Below are positions 8,445-17,561 of a DNA stretch of 51,155 bases, in pieces. A program made the position numbers and the translations under genes. Origin of the DNA: Candidatus Kapaibacterium sp. Its GTDB lineage: Bacteria; Bacteroidota; Ignavibacteria; Kapaibacteriales; WFXC01. The stretch covers positions 1-51,155 of the forward strand of contig WFXC01000027.1 of assembly GCA_015490805.1 (NCBI GenBank), in the 5' to 3' direction. The notes beneath the pieces were generated by a model. The model did not search any database, had not been told where the DNA came from, and saw only the letters and a program-made list of their open reading frames with translations. Each line of letters begins with the position of its first letter. Positions within the stretch are counted from its first letter, which is position 1.

Positions 8445-9937
8445 TGATGGAAGATCAGGCGCATCGGCTGCATCCTCTTACCATTCTGTACCGCGCTCTG
8501 AAAGCGGCGCCCCAGTATTTGCCGATCTTTTTCCTGATCGCCTACCAGCGAACGCAAGAGCTGAGCTGGCTGGTGATTGCCGAAACGCTCATTGGCGCCG
8601 CCGTTACAATTCCTTACTTCCTCCTGTGGTACCTGCTATTCTCATACCGCTTCACCACCGAAGGAATTATCATCCAGTGGGGCATCGTGCAGCGACAGGA
8701 ACGAATGGTTCCATACGATCGCATTCAGAATGTGAACATCCAGCGTGACCTCCTCCACCGCCTTTTGGGGCTGGCAAAAATAGAAATTGAAACAGCAGGA
8801 GCACAAACCACAGAAGTATCGCTCAACGCCATATCCGTTGCCGAAGCTCAGCAAATACAGCAACTGCTGCTGGAGCGGAAAGGACAGGAACACCTGCCGC
8901 ATTCATCGATCCCCCACCATCCACTTTCTCCCCGGCGTGCGATCCCATCGTATGCAGTTCCGAACAGTCATATTCTCCTGCTGGGACTGGTGCGCTTCCT
9001 TCCCGTCACCCTCTTCCTCATCGCCCTGATTTTTCAATTCCTTCCTGATTCGCTGCGCGACTTCATCCTGCATACTGTCACAGCTAGCATCAATCGTGCG
9101 CTGCATAATCCTCTGGACTTCCCGGTCTTCCCTACGGCAAGTCTCTTGATCGGCACCGTACTGCTCAACCAGCTTCTCAGTGCCATTCTGACCACGCTCC
9201 TCTTGGGCAATTTCCGAATCGAAGTACACCCGACGCAATTGATCACCACTTCCGGGATTCTGACTCGCCGCACTTACACGATTCCCCGGCATAAACTTCA
9301 GCACTTTACCATCACCACGAACATTGTGCTGGAACGCTTCCAGCTTGCATCCCTCGGCGGTGCTACTGCCAGTCAGCCACAGCAGGGAACAGCACAATAT
9401 CCTCTCCTGCCGTTGAGCACATACGACGTGATCGCTGAATTCCTGTACCGCCATTTCTCCATCGCGCTGCCTTCAACATTCCAGCCTGTTCATCCTCGCC
9501 ACTGGCTTCGGCTCGCTTTCTACCGCACAACCATCCTCAGCGCCATTGGCGGCTTCCTCCTGCTTTTTTCTCCCGCCGGATGGATCCTGTTATTTTTCAT
9601 TCCCTTCGCCGCTTACCGATCCTATCTCCACTACCGCCACTTCGGCTATGCTCTGAGCGACAACGTGCTCTTTCTCCGATCCGGCATTCTACGGCGGCGG
9701 CTGACCATCATTCCCCTGGCCAAACTCCAGGGTTACGGAGGAACGGCGGATCCGCTCCAGCGCTGGTGGCACCTCCGTACCCTGTGGGTCGAAACGGCGG
9801 CTGGTATGCGCTCACTCAACTCTATTGCCGACCTCCCGATCCCGACCTTTCAATCGTTGCTGCACCATATCCGTCGTTCAGTAACCCAACAGACAGCAAG
9901 TGCAACAACGGATAATCCCACAGATGGAAACTCCTGA
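8444..9937 (+). CDS. PH domain-containing membrane protein (YdbT-like)
   Basis: Larger partner of the preceding gene. Three repeats of a hydrophobic hairpin followed by a bPH2 domain can be read: residues about 30-150 (motif MVPYDRIQNVNIQRDLL), about 180-330 (TIPRHKLQHFTITTNI) and about 360-480 (IIPLAKLQGYGG). This three-domain layout and the 497-residue length match YdbT. A second ATG follows at once (8447), so the start is uncertain by one codon. The last 14 bases overlap the start of era. Confidence 0.87.
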   Translation: MMEDQAHRLHPLTILYRALKAAPQYLPIFFLIAYQRTQELSWLVIAETLIGAAVTIPYFLLWYLLFSYRFTTEGIIIQWGIVQRQERMVPYDRIQNVNIQRDLLHRLLGLAKIEIETAGAQTTEVSLNAISVAEAQQIQQLLLERKGQEHLPHSSIPHHPLSPRRAIPSYAVPNSHILLLGLVRFLPVTLFLIALIFQFLPDSLRDFILHTVTASINRALHNPLDFPVFPTASLLIGTVLLNQLLSAILTTLLLGNFRIEVHPTQLITTSGILTRRTYTIPRHKLQHFTITTNIVLERFQLASLGGATASQPQQGTAQYPLLPLSTYDVIAEFLYRHFSIALPSTFQPVHPRHWLRLAFYRTTILSAIGGFLLLFSPAGWILLFFIPFAAYRSYLHYRHFGYALSDNVLFLRSGILRRRLTIIPLAKLQGYGGTADPLQRWWHLRTLWVETAAGMRSLNSIADLPIPTFQSLLHHIRRSVTQQTASATTDNPTDGNS

Positions 9938-10979
9938 ACCCCATAGCGACCCGCAAGAAAGGACGGAATCGCTGGAAGAAACGAAGAATGCTGCTGCTTC
10001 CTCTCCTGATCTTTTCGGGAGTGCACACTTGAGCCCACCTGCGGAATCAAAGGACGCACCGGCTGCTGATTCATCCGACGACTCCGACTTCCACGCTGGA
10101 TTTGTCACCATCATCGGCGAACCGAACGTCGGCAAGTCGACGCTCTTAAACAGCCTGTTAGGAACCAAACTCTCCATCGTCACTCCAAAGCCGCAAACGA
10201 CGCGCAAGCGGGTGCTGGGCATTTACACCGACAACCGAATGCAGATTGTGTTCATCGACACGCCCGGCATCCTCCAGCCCCGCTATGAGCTGCATCGGGC
10301 AATGCTGAAAATCGTTCAGAAGAGCCTGAAGGAAGTGGATACTGTGCTTCTTCTGCTGGATGCAACCCGACGCGAATTGCCGATCGAGCGCTTAGAGCAA
10401 CAGCTCGAAATGTCACTCGATCAACTGGGTGTCCCTGTCATTGCTGCCATCAACAAAATCGATCTGCTGAAGAATCGACGGGAGCTTTTGCCAATGATCC
10501 ATCAGTTGTCACAGACCGGGAAAATCCGGGAAGTGGTTCCAATCTCTGCTGTGACCGGCGAAAATCTCGACCGCCTGCTGGACACCCTGTACCAGTATCT
10601 TCCCCAGTCTCCCCCGCTGTATGATCCAGAACTCCTGAGTACGCACCCGGAACGATTCTTCATCGCTGAATTTATCCGGGAAGCGGTTTTTCTCAGCACC
10701 CACGAAGAAATTCCCTATTCCACGGAAGTGCAACTGGTAGAAGTCAAAGAAAAAGAAAACAACACGTGGTACATTGCGGCAAACATCATCGTGGAACGAC
10801 CATCACAAAAAGCCATTCTCATCGGCAAGGATGGATCAAAAATCAAAGAAATCGGGATCAAAGCACGACAGGCGCTGGAATTCCACCTGGGCGGCAAAGT
10901 GTACTTAGATCTTCACGTGAAGGTGCAACCGAAGTGGCGCAAAAATCCGCAAATTCTCCGGTACTATGGGTACTACTAA
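9924..10979 (+). CDS. era: GTPase Era with an acidic N-terminal extension
   Basis: Ribosome-assembly GTPase that binds the 3' end of 16S rRNA. G1 GEPNVGKS is at residues 65-72, G3 DTPG at 112-115, G4 NKID at 177-180, and the C-terminal KH domain contains AILIGKDGSKIKEIG. Typical Era is about 300 residues; this one has 351 because some 58 residues rich in Ser, Ala, Pro, Asp and Glu precede the G domain. The ATG at 9924 overlaps the end of the PH gene; a non-ATG start at 9900 is less likely. The 3' end overlaps the next gene by 14 bases. Confidence 0.95.
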   Translation: METPEPHSDPQERTESLEETKNAAASSPDLFGSAHLSPPAESKDAPAADSSDDSDFHAGFVTIIGEPNVGKSTLLNSLLGTKLSIVTPKPQTTRKRVLGIYTDNRMQIVFIDTPGILQPRYELHRAMLKIVQKSLKEVDTVLLLLDATRRELPIERLEQQLEMSLDQLGVPVIAAINKIDLLKNRRELLPMIHQLSQTGKIREVVPISAVTGENLDRLLDTLYQYLPQSPPLYDPELLSTHPERFFIAEFIREAVFLSTHEEIPYSTEVQLVEVKEKENNTWYIAANIIVERPSQKAILIGKDGSKIKEIGIKARQALEFHLGGKVYLDLHVKVQPKWRKNPQILRYYGYY

Positions 10980-11541
10980 GCTGCAGGCAGCACGTGTCGG
11001 CATTTTTTTCGACCGTGACGGCATCGTTAACTACGGATCAGATGGCTATATAACAACTCCCGAAGCGTTTCGCTTCCGCCCCGATTTCTTCCCGCTTTTC
11101 CAGTGGGTCAAATCCAGCGGGTTCCGCGCCATTGTGGTCACCAACCAGCAGGGTGTTGGCAAGGGTGTGATGACCGAGGAGGACTTAGCAACGATTCACC
11201 GACAGATGCAGCAGGAACTCCAGCTTCGCACTGGCTGGCAATTCGATGACATTTTTGCCTGCACAGCGCTCAAAGAAGCCGGCAAAGCCGACTGTCACAA
11301 ACCGAATCCGCGGATGCTGCTCCAGGCGATCGCAAAATGGAATCTGGATCCCCGGTTCTGCTGGATTCTGGGCGATCAGGAGCGCGACATTGAAGCGGGC
11401 AAGCGTGCCGGTATTCACACCTGCTACGTTCACCCCACCGATCATCTGGCAACCGCCGAATGCAACGCTCCAGAGCTCCTCACCGCGCTGCGCCTCCTGC
11501 AGCAGTGGTTCGACAGGAATTTGCAGCATCTCCATCAATAG
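10966..11541 (+). CDS. HAD-family phosphatase, GmhB/HisB-N-like
   Basis: Haloacid-dehalogenase phosphatase. The nucleophile motif FFDRDGIVN gives D16 and D18, VVTNQQGVGKG is motif II, and LGDQERDIEAGKRAGI is the C-terminal acid motif. This is the pattern of D-glycero-D-manno-heptose 1,7-bisphosphate 7-phosphatase (LPS heptose pathway) and of the HisB phosphatase half. The zinc loop of GmhB is degenerate here: only CTALKEAGKADCHKPNP remains, without the CxH pair, so the substrate call is tentative. It overlaps era by 14 bases and is probably translated with it. Confidence 0.8.
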   Translation: MGTTKLQAARVGIFFDRDGIVNYGSDGYITTPEAFRFRPDFFPLFQWVKSSGFRAIVVTNQQGVGKGVMTEEDLATIHRQMQQELQLRTGWQFDDIFACTALKEAGKADCHKPNPRMLLQAIAKWNLDPRFCWILGDQERDIEAGKRAGIHTCYVHPTDHLATAECNAPELLTALRLLQQWFDRNLQHLHQ

Positions 11542-11900
11542 CGCCGGCTGGAAGTACTAACCTTCGCCGGCAATGTTTAAGCGGCATATAGAGACGAAGC
11601 GGTGCTTCGCCCGGTGGGCGACCAGCCGGTCGCCCCTACGGGTGTGTGAATAATGAGGCAAATGCTCATTGAAGCGCCCCCCACTGGGAGCGCCGACTTC
11701 AGTCGGTATGCACTTTAAAACGTGCGCTTGCAATGGATGCACACTGAAGTGTGCGCTCCCGGTAGACGTATCCTAAGGTGTGCGTTTTCAGGCATGCTAA
11801 AGCGTGCACTCCCAGTACAATGGTAGGAGCGAATCGATGTTTCACCCGATGGGTTGCAAGCGCCGACTTTCGTCGGCAAAAAATTTGCTCTTTCCCTCTA
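11542..11900. repeat. Gene-free block of hairpin repeats
   Basis: No gene is supported between the convergent phosphatase and glycosyltransferase. The stretch holds five near-perfect hairpins: GGGCGACC/GGTCGCCC arms at 11616-11635; CCGACTTCAGTCGG at 11692-11705; GCACACTGAAGTGTGC at 11739-11754; GCATGCTAAAGCGTGC at 11792-11807; and GCCGACTTTCGTCGGC at 11862-11877. Several are joined to a GGGAGCG or GCGCTCCC-like box. Related copies occur at 40562-40613, so this is a dispersed palindromic family. It may also stop transcription from both sides. Confidence 0.8.
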
Positions 11901-12542
11901 CTACCGCAGCCGTGTTGTTCTGGAATGGGTGCGGTCGTATACGTACGTTGCGTGGGGAACGGGGTAGGGCGTAATGCCCCGGCGCCGTAACCGATGGAAC
12001 AGGAAATAGTCTTCCCCGTAGCGTACTGCTGGAAATCCACCGATGTCGCGTAGAAGGGAGCGGCGAATGACGAAGGTCGCACCGATGATGCAGTGGCGCA
12101 CGTGGATTTTCCGCCGGGGATCCCGCACGTCCGGAACGTATGGATCACCGATCACCTGCGCACCGCCGTAGAACCACATCACCTCTGGATACAGATGGAC
12201 ATACAGCCATCGGCGCTGTAAATGTGCCGGGTGATACCAATCGTCGGCGTCTAAAAAAGTCACAAATGTTCCCTGTGCCAGCGCAATTCCCTGATTCCGT
12301 GCCGTTGCCGCTCCCCGGTTCTGCGGAAGGTGCACAAACCGACAGCGTGGTTCCTGCTGAATCCACCGCTGGATCACCGCTGGCGTTGCATCAGTACTTC
12401 CATCGTCGATGATCCAGCATTCCCAGTCTTGAAAATCCTGTGCCTGCAACGATGCCAGCGCCCGCAACACCAGTTTCGGCTGGTTGTAAACCGGAAGAAT
12501 AACGGAGAAAAACGGCTGCTTTTCCCTCTGTGCTTCGCTCAT
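11901..12542 (-). CDS. Family 2 glycosyltransferase
   Basis: GT-A fold transferase using a nucleotide sugar, probably for cell-surface polysaccharide. FSVILPVYNQP starts the domain, DDGST is at 46-50, NRGAATARNQG is the typical third motif, and the metal-binding DADD is at 98-101. GGFPAVRYGEDYFLFHRL carries the acceptor-side acid. At 213 residues it is a bare catalytic domain without membrane segments. It stands alone on the minus strand, divergent from rsmG, so no pathway partner is visible. Confidence 0.9.
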   Translation of the reverse strand: MSEAQREKQPFFSVILPVYNQPKLVLRALASLQAQDFQDWECWIIDDGSTDATPAVIQRWIQQEPRCRFVHLPQNRGAATARNQGIALAQGTFVTFLDADDWYHPAHLQRRWLYVHLYPEVMWFYGGAQVIGDPYVPDVRDPRRKIHVRHCIIGATFVIRRSLLRDIGGFPAVRYGEDYFLFHRLRRRGITPYPVPHATYVYDRTHSRTTRLR

Positions 12543-12589
12543 TCGTCTATGGCGCCCGTAAATGTTTTCACTAACAAATCGGTTCGTAA

Positions 12590-13285
12590 ATGTTTCCCCA
12601 GACGCAGGAAATCGAAATATCTGACATTGCCGATCTCTGGACTGTCTGTTCTCGTAATGGGATTATTCTGGAAGAAGATCAACTGGCAATTCTGGAACGA
12701 TACCACAATGACCTCGTGTACTGGAACAAGCGGGTCAACTTAGTGTCGCGCAAGGACATTCACCATCTGTACGCCCGACACTTTTTGCACTCCTTAGCCA
12801 TTTTAAAGTATGTAACCATCCCTCACAAAGCGTGGGTGATCGATATTGGCACCGGTGGCGGCTTGCCGGGATTGCCCCTGAAGATTGCACGTCCTGATAT
12901 TCGGATCGTGCTCATTGATTCGATGGCAAAGAAGACAAAAATGGTTAAAATGTTTGCCCAGCATACGGAACTTCGGGACATCACCGTTCGCACGCTCCGG
13001 GCAGAAGCTTTAGCCGATCAGCCGGAATATCAACACCATTTCCACGTTGCTGTGAGTCGAGCTGTCGCCCCGCTGGTGCAACTGCTCTCCTGGACTCACT
13101 CCATTATGCGTCCCGGCGGCATCGTTGCTGCACTCAAAGGAGGAGACCTATCAGCAGAAATTGCGGAAGCGCAGAAAAAATTTCCGGATGTGCAGATCGA
13201 AGAACACCTTATCCAGATCGCCGGCTATCCTTGGTATGAGCAAAATCAGAAAAAAATTGTCATCTGTCGATATCCAGCAGCATAG
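12590..13285 (+). CDS. rsmG: 16S rRNA (guanine-527-N7) methyltransferase RsmG
   Basis: Methylates G527 of 16S rRNA using SAM. The SAM-binding motif VIDIGTGGGLPGLPLKI lies at about residues 83-99, followed by LIDSMAKKTK and the RAEALAD and VSRAVAPL motifs of the family. The N-terminal LYWNKRVNLVSRKD-like segment is also typical (here VYWNKRVNLVS). Length is 231 residues. No clear ribosome-binding site precedes the ATG. The upstream 47 bases, shared with the divergent glycosyltransferase, contain CGTAAATGTTT twice. Confidence 0.95.
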   Translation: MFPQTQEIEISDIADLWTVCSRNGIILEEDQLAILERYHNDLVYWNKRVNLVSRKDIHHLYARHFLHSLAILKYVTIPHKAWVIDIGTGGGLPGLPLKIARPDIRIVLIDSMAKKTKMVKMFAQHTELRDITVRTLRAEALADQPEYQHHFHVAVSRAVAPLVQLLSWTHSIMRPGGIVAALKGGDLSAEIAEAQKKFPDVQIEEHLIQIAGYPWYEQNQKKIVICRYPAA

Positions 13286-13375
13286 CAGTATCCAGCGGCG
13301 GATGCAGCACAATATGGAGCGCCATCTCTCGTATCGAATCCCGGTATTGTCAACAAATGCAGGGGTTCAGCCGCA

Positions 13376-14044
13376 ATGAGATATTCCCACGTGCTCTGTG
13401 TCCTGATGCTGTGGGGGCTCACCTCTACTGCGTTTGCTCAAGCCAGCGGCAGCGAGTTCCGGATTGCACGGGTCAAATATAGCGGTAGCGGTGACTGGTA
13501 CAATGATCCGTCGGCAGAAGTCAATTTGCTCAAATTCTTTCAGCAATACACCTCCTTACCCGTTACTCCAACTTTTGAATACGTCGACCTTAAAAGCGAG
13601 AACATCTTCCTGTATCCTGTGCTGTTTCTAACCGGTCACGGTGGGGTCAAATTCACGGATGCGGAAGTCCGCAATCTGCGCGCTTATCTCCAGAATGGGG
13701 GCTTTCTGTACATCGACGATGACTACGGACTGGACAAGGACATTCGCAGGGAGATGAAAAAAGTCTTTCCTGATCGAGATTTTGTCGAACTCCCATTCTC
13801 GCATCCCATCTATTCTATCGCCTTTCCCTTTCCCCAGGGTCCACCAAAGATTCACGAGCACGACGGCAAGCCTCCACAGGGATTCGGGATCTTCTACGAT
13901 GGACGGCTGTGTGTTTACTACACCTACGAATGCAATCCCAGCGATGGCTGGGCAGATCCAGAAGTCCACGGCGATCCACCAGATAAGCGGGAAGCAGCGC
14001 TCAAATTTGGCGTGAATATCCTGCTGTGGGCACTTACGCATTAA
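13376..14044 (+). CDS. DUF4159 domain-containing exported protein
   Basis: Signal peptide at residues 1-22 (ending TSTAFAQ) followed by a DUF4159 domain: FRIARVKYSGSGDWYNDPSAE at its start (shown in part), LTGHGGVKFTDAEVRNLRAYL, and GGFLYIDDDYG. The fold is related to glutamine-amidotransferase-like domains, but the catalytic Cys is not evident. CAGGGG lies about 10 bases before the ATG. It stands 23 bases before the DUF4175 gene. In other bacteria these two families sit with MoxR ATPase and DUF58/von Willebrand proteins; those partners are absent here. Confidence 0.88.
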   Translation: MRYSHVLCVLMLWGLTSTAFAQASGSEFRIARVKYSGSGDWYNDPSAEVNLLKFFQQYTSLPVTPTFEYVDLKSENIFLYPVLFLTGHGGVKFTDAEVRNLRAYLQNGGFLYIDDDYGLDKDIRREMKKVFPDRDFVELPFSHPIYSIAFPFPQGPPKIHEHDGKPPQGFGIFYDGRLCVYYTYECNPSDGWADPEVHGDPPDKREAALKFGVNILLWALTH

Positions 14045-14067
14045 TGTTAGAATAGAACCGGGAGCAG

Positions 14068-17000
14068 ATGATGGCAGCAGCACAGCAACGAACACACCAG
14101 CTCTACCAGCAATTGAGCAGCAAGCTCCGACGCACACAGTCCAAAGAACTCTGGCTGCATACGGTCACAGGATTTCTGACCGCTACGGCTGTCGCTCTGG
14201 GCTTTTTCTTCCTGGCTGCTCTGTTAGAAATGGCCTTCCACACCTCTGCTGGTATCCGAACATTGCTCGTGCTAACTGGCATTGCGCTCTGGGTTTTCAC
14301 GTTCGCTATCTCCGCGGGAACGGCACCGCTACAGGCACTCCGAATTCTACAGCCGCCATCTCTGGAAGAATTTGCACTTCGCGTTGGGAAATTCTTCACG
14401 CACATTAACGACCGACTGAGCAATGCCTTGCAGCTCTATCGCACCAGTATGCAGCCTCGCGGCGTCTCTGCGGAATTGGCGCTGGCTCGATTTGAAGCAA
14501 TTTCATCGGATGCTCTTGCGCTTCCGTTTGATCAAATTCTGGACACCCGACGATTTCGGCGAATCCTGCTGTTGTTTATCGTCGCGCTGCTCCTTTTTCT
14601 CGTCCCCTTTGCATTCGCTCCTTCCAGCTACAGTGCCGCTCTTTATCGACTCTGGCATTTTACACAACCATTCATTCCCCCTGCTCCCTTTAGTCTCTCC
14701 GTGCATCCGATGGATACCACCGTTGCTCGTGGCAGTACAATGGAATTGGTAATCACCGCCAGTGGCACTGCTCCGGAAAAAGTGACGCTCCACCTGAAAG
14801 CAGGATCGCAGCAACAGTTCAGCAGTTACGAACTCCAGCGGGAATCAGATGGTACCTATCGATACCAACTGGCTTCGCTCAAACGTTCGGTGCACTTTTA
14901 TGCTTCAGCGCCGTGGCATACGACCGTCGTTCAATCTCCAGCGGGATCGATTCGGGTCGTCGATTTCCCTGCGGTTCGCATCATCCGCGGCACCGTCCAG
15001 CCGCCAGCATATACCGGACTCCCCACCCGGCAATTTGACGAAAGTACCGCAGACTTAGCCACACTCTATGGCTCCCGCATTCACCTGACAGCACTGACCA
15101 ACAAACCCGTGGCGGATGCTGCGCTTGTTTTTATCCCCCAGCATCCTTTAGCCGAAGCAGATACGCTGGTCATTCCGATGACCATTGATCATAACCGGAT
15201 TTCCGTGCAGTGGACCGCCCGGCAATCCGGAACGTACTTTATTCGCCTGCAGGATTCGGCTGGCTACTCCAACCGCAACCCGATTCGCTATACCCTTTCT
15301 GTTTTTGCTGATGCACCACCAACGATCACCCTGCTGTCTCCAACGACGGACGTCGAGCTCAGCGACGATGCCCGATTGCCGATTCAGGTAGCGATCACCG
15401 ATGATTTTGGATTCTCTGCCCTCACTATCTTCGTCCGATTGACGAAATCCGCTTTCACACAGCCAGATCCGCACTACACCCAACTGCGGATTCCGTTACC
15501 GCCGGAAGGGACCGCCTTTGAAGTCCCCTACATCCTGGACTTTGCAAAGTTCAACGCAACGCCCGGCGATCAATTTGAATGCTTCGTCGAAGTTCGGGAC
15601 AACGATCAACTTTCCGGTCCCAAAGCAGCACGTACTCCGGTTTTTACGGTCCACTTCCCATCGCTGGATGAAGTGTTCCAGCAAGCGGATCAGGTGCACC
15701 AGGAAGCCGAGCAACACCTGCAGAAATTAGTACAGCAAGCAGAACAGTTGCAGCAAAAAGCCGAAGCGGTACGACGGGAACTGCTTAAGCAACAACAACG
15801 CAAAATCGACTGGGAACAGCAGAAAAAAATCGAAGACATTCTCAAGGAGCAGCAACGGATTCGTGAAGAATTCCGGCAGATTCAGCAGAAGCTGCAGGAA
15901 ATGGTCCAGAAGATGCAGGAACACAAAGCCATTTCCCGCGAAACCTTAGAAAAATACCAGGAGCTCCAGAAGCTGATGCAGGAAATCGATGATCCGCTGC
16001 TTCAGCGGCGAGCCCAGCAGTTGCAGGAAGCACTTAAGAAGGTCAATCCGCAGCAATTGCAGGAAATGGTCAAAAACTTCCAGTTTGACGAAGAAGATTT
16101 CAAGCGTCGTCTGGAACGAACCCTGAACATTTTGAAGCGCCTCAAAGCAGAACAGAAGGCGGAGGAATTAGCAAAGCGGAGTGAAGAGTTAGCAAAGCAA
16201 CAAAAGGAACTCCAGAAGCAATTAGAAAACGCCAACCCTGCGAATGAGCAGCAGCGGAAGGAGCTGACAGAGCGGCAGCAGCAACTGGAGCAAGAGCTGC
16301 AGAAGCTGCGGGAGGAAATGAAGAAACTGGAAGAGCTGATGAAGGAAATCGGCAAAGATATGCCGCTGGAGGAGATGCGCAAGGCAATGGAGCAACTGGA
16401 GCAATCGCAACTCCAGCAGGATATGGAGCAAGCAGCGCAGCAGATGCAGCAGGGCAATTATCAGCAGGCGCAGCAATCGCAGAAACGGGCAGCGCAGAAG
16501 TTACAGCAGTTTGCCCAGCAGATGCGACAGTTGCAATCGAAAATGCAACAGCAGGTTTCTCAGGAAGCCATTCGAACCCTGCGGCAGTCGATCCAGTCGA
16601 TGCTGGAACTCAGCCATTTGCAGGAAGCGCTCAAGCAACAAACCACAATGCAGGAATTCAACTCGGCAGGCTTAACGAAGCTGGCGCAGCAGCAGGCGAA
16701 ACTCATGGAAGCTCTTCGCAACATCATTGCAGGGCTGAACGAATTAGCCCAGAAATCGTTTGCAGTCACACCCGAAATGGCGCACAGCTTAGCAGAAGCA
16801 ATGCGACAGATGCAGGAAGCCATCCGGCAATTAAGCAACCGATCGCCCCGAAGCGCCGCCAAAGCACAATCGAAAGCAATGGGTGCAATGAATGCCTGTA
16901 TGATGCAGATGCAGAATGCACTTTCGATGATGCAGGGAACAGGACAGGGGCAGGGACAAGGGCAGGGCAGTGGACCTGGGGATACGGGCTTTATGCAGCA

Positions 17001-17559
17001 ACTCCAGCAAATGGCAATGGAGCAGCAACTGATCAATCAGGGAATGCAGGAACTTCTGGGACAGGCTCAGGGTGAACGGCTGCAGGAAGATGCCCAGCGT
17101 CGTCTTGCCCGCCTGGCAGCGCAGCAGCGTGCGTTGCAGCAATCGTTGCAAGAACTGGCAAACCAGCAGAAGAACGCTCCGGAAGGCAAACGCATTCTGG
17201 GTGATCTGAAAAAGATCGCTGAAGAGATGAAGGAAGTAAGCTCCGATATGGAAAGCGGGCGCATCACCGAAGAAACGTTGCGGCGGCAGGAACGTATCCT
17301 GTCCCGACTGTTAGACGCTACCCGCTCGCTTCGAGAACGCGATTTCGAGAAGAAACGAGAAGCACAAACCGCAAAGAAAATGTACCGAGACAGTGCTCCC
17401 ACCATCGATCTGGAACAATTAGAGCAGCAACGCCACACGATTGAAACCCTGCTCCGTTCCCTCCAACTCAACTACACGCGGGACTATGAGCAACTGATCC
17501 GCCGCTACTTCGAAGCACTGCAACGCCTGCAAACACCATCGAAACAATCCCCGCAGTAA
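14068..17559 (+). CDS. DUF4175-family membrane protein with a very long Gln-rich coiled coil
   Basis: Large membrane-anchored protein of 1163 residues. Hydrophobic segments are near residues 34-56, 63-82 and 165-187; a beta-rich extracytoplasmic-looking region follows to about 520; residues about 530-1150 are an almost continuous coiled coil rich in Gln, Glu, Lys, Met and Leu (many LQQ, QKL and EQLQ repeats), broken by a short GQGQGQGQGSGPGDTG-type linker near 960. The N-terminal half matches DUF4175. Only two Cys residues were noticed. GGGAG precedes the start; an ATG one codon later is equally possible. The function is unknown; it may act as a scaffold or envelope sensor with the DUF4159 protein. 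Confidence 0.88.
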   Translation: MMAAAQQRTHQLYQQLSSKLRRTQSKELWLHTVTGFLTATAVALGFFFLAALLEMAFHTSAGIRTLLVLTGIALWVFTFAISAGTAPLQALRILQPPSLEEFALRVGKFFTHINDRLSNALQLYRTSMQPRGVSAELALARFEAISSDALALPFDQILDTRRFRRILLLFIVALLLFLVPFAFAPSSYSAALYRLWHFTQPFIPPAPFSLSVHPMDTTVARGSTMELVITASGTAPEKVTLHLKAGSQQQFSSYELQRESDGTYRYQLASLKRSVHFYASAPWHTTVVQSPAGSIRVVDFPAVRIIRGTVQPPAYTGLPTRQFDESTADLATLYGSRIHLTALTNKPVADAALVFIPQHPLAEADTLVIPMTIDHNRISVQWTARQSGTYFIRLQDSAGYSNRNPIRYTLSVFADAPPTITLLSPTTDVELSDDARLPIQVAITDDFGFSALTIFVRLTKSAFTQPDPHYTQLRIPLPPEGTAFEVPYILDFAKFNATPGDQFECFVEVRDNDQLSGPKAARTPVFTVHFPSLDEVFQQADQVHQEAEQHLQKLVQQAEQLQQKAEAVRRELLKQQQRKIDWEQQKKIEDILKEQQRIREEFRQIQQKLQEMVQKMQEHKAISRETLEKYQELQKLMQEIDDPLLQRRAQQLQEALKKVNPQQLQEMVKNFQFDEEDFKRRLERTLNILKRLKAEQKAEELAKRSEELAKQQKELQKQLENANPANEQQRKELTERQQQLEQELQKLREEMKKLEELMKEIGKDMPLEEMRKAMEQLEQSQLQQDMEQAAQQMQQGNYQQAQQSQKRAAQKLQQFAQQMRQLQSKMQQQVSQEAIRTLRQSIQSMLELSHLQEALKQQTTMQEFNSAGLTKLAQQQAKLMEALRNIIAGLNELAQKSFAVTPEMAHSLAEAMRQMQEAIRQLSNRSPRSAAKAQSKAMGAMNACMMQMQNALSMMQGTGQGQGQGQGSGPGDTGFMQQLQQMAMEQQLINQGMQELLGQAQGERLQEDAQRRLARLAAQQRALQQSLQELANQQKNAPEGKRILGDLKKIAEEMKEVSSDMESGRITEETLRRQERILSRLLDATRSLRERDFEKKREAQTAKKMYRDSAPTIDLEQLEQQRHTIETLLRSLQLNYTRDYEQLIRRYFEALQRLQTPSKQSPQ

Positions 17560-17561
17560 CA

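Noticed and set aside
16002-17036. Minus-strand Cys/Ser-rich and Leu-rich open frames antisense to the DUF4175 gene
   Set aside because: Shadows of the Gln/Glu-rich coiled-coil codons (CAG, GAG, CTG) read on the other strand.
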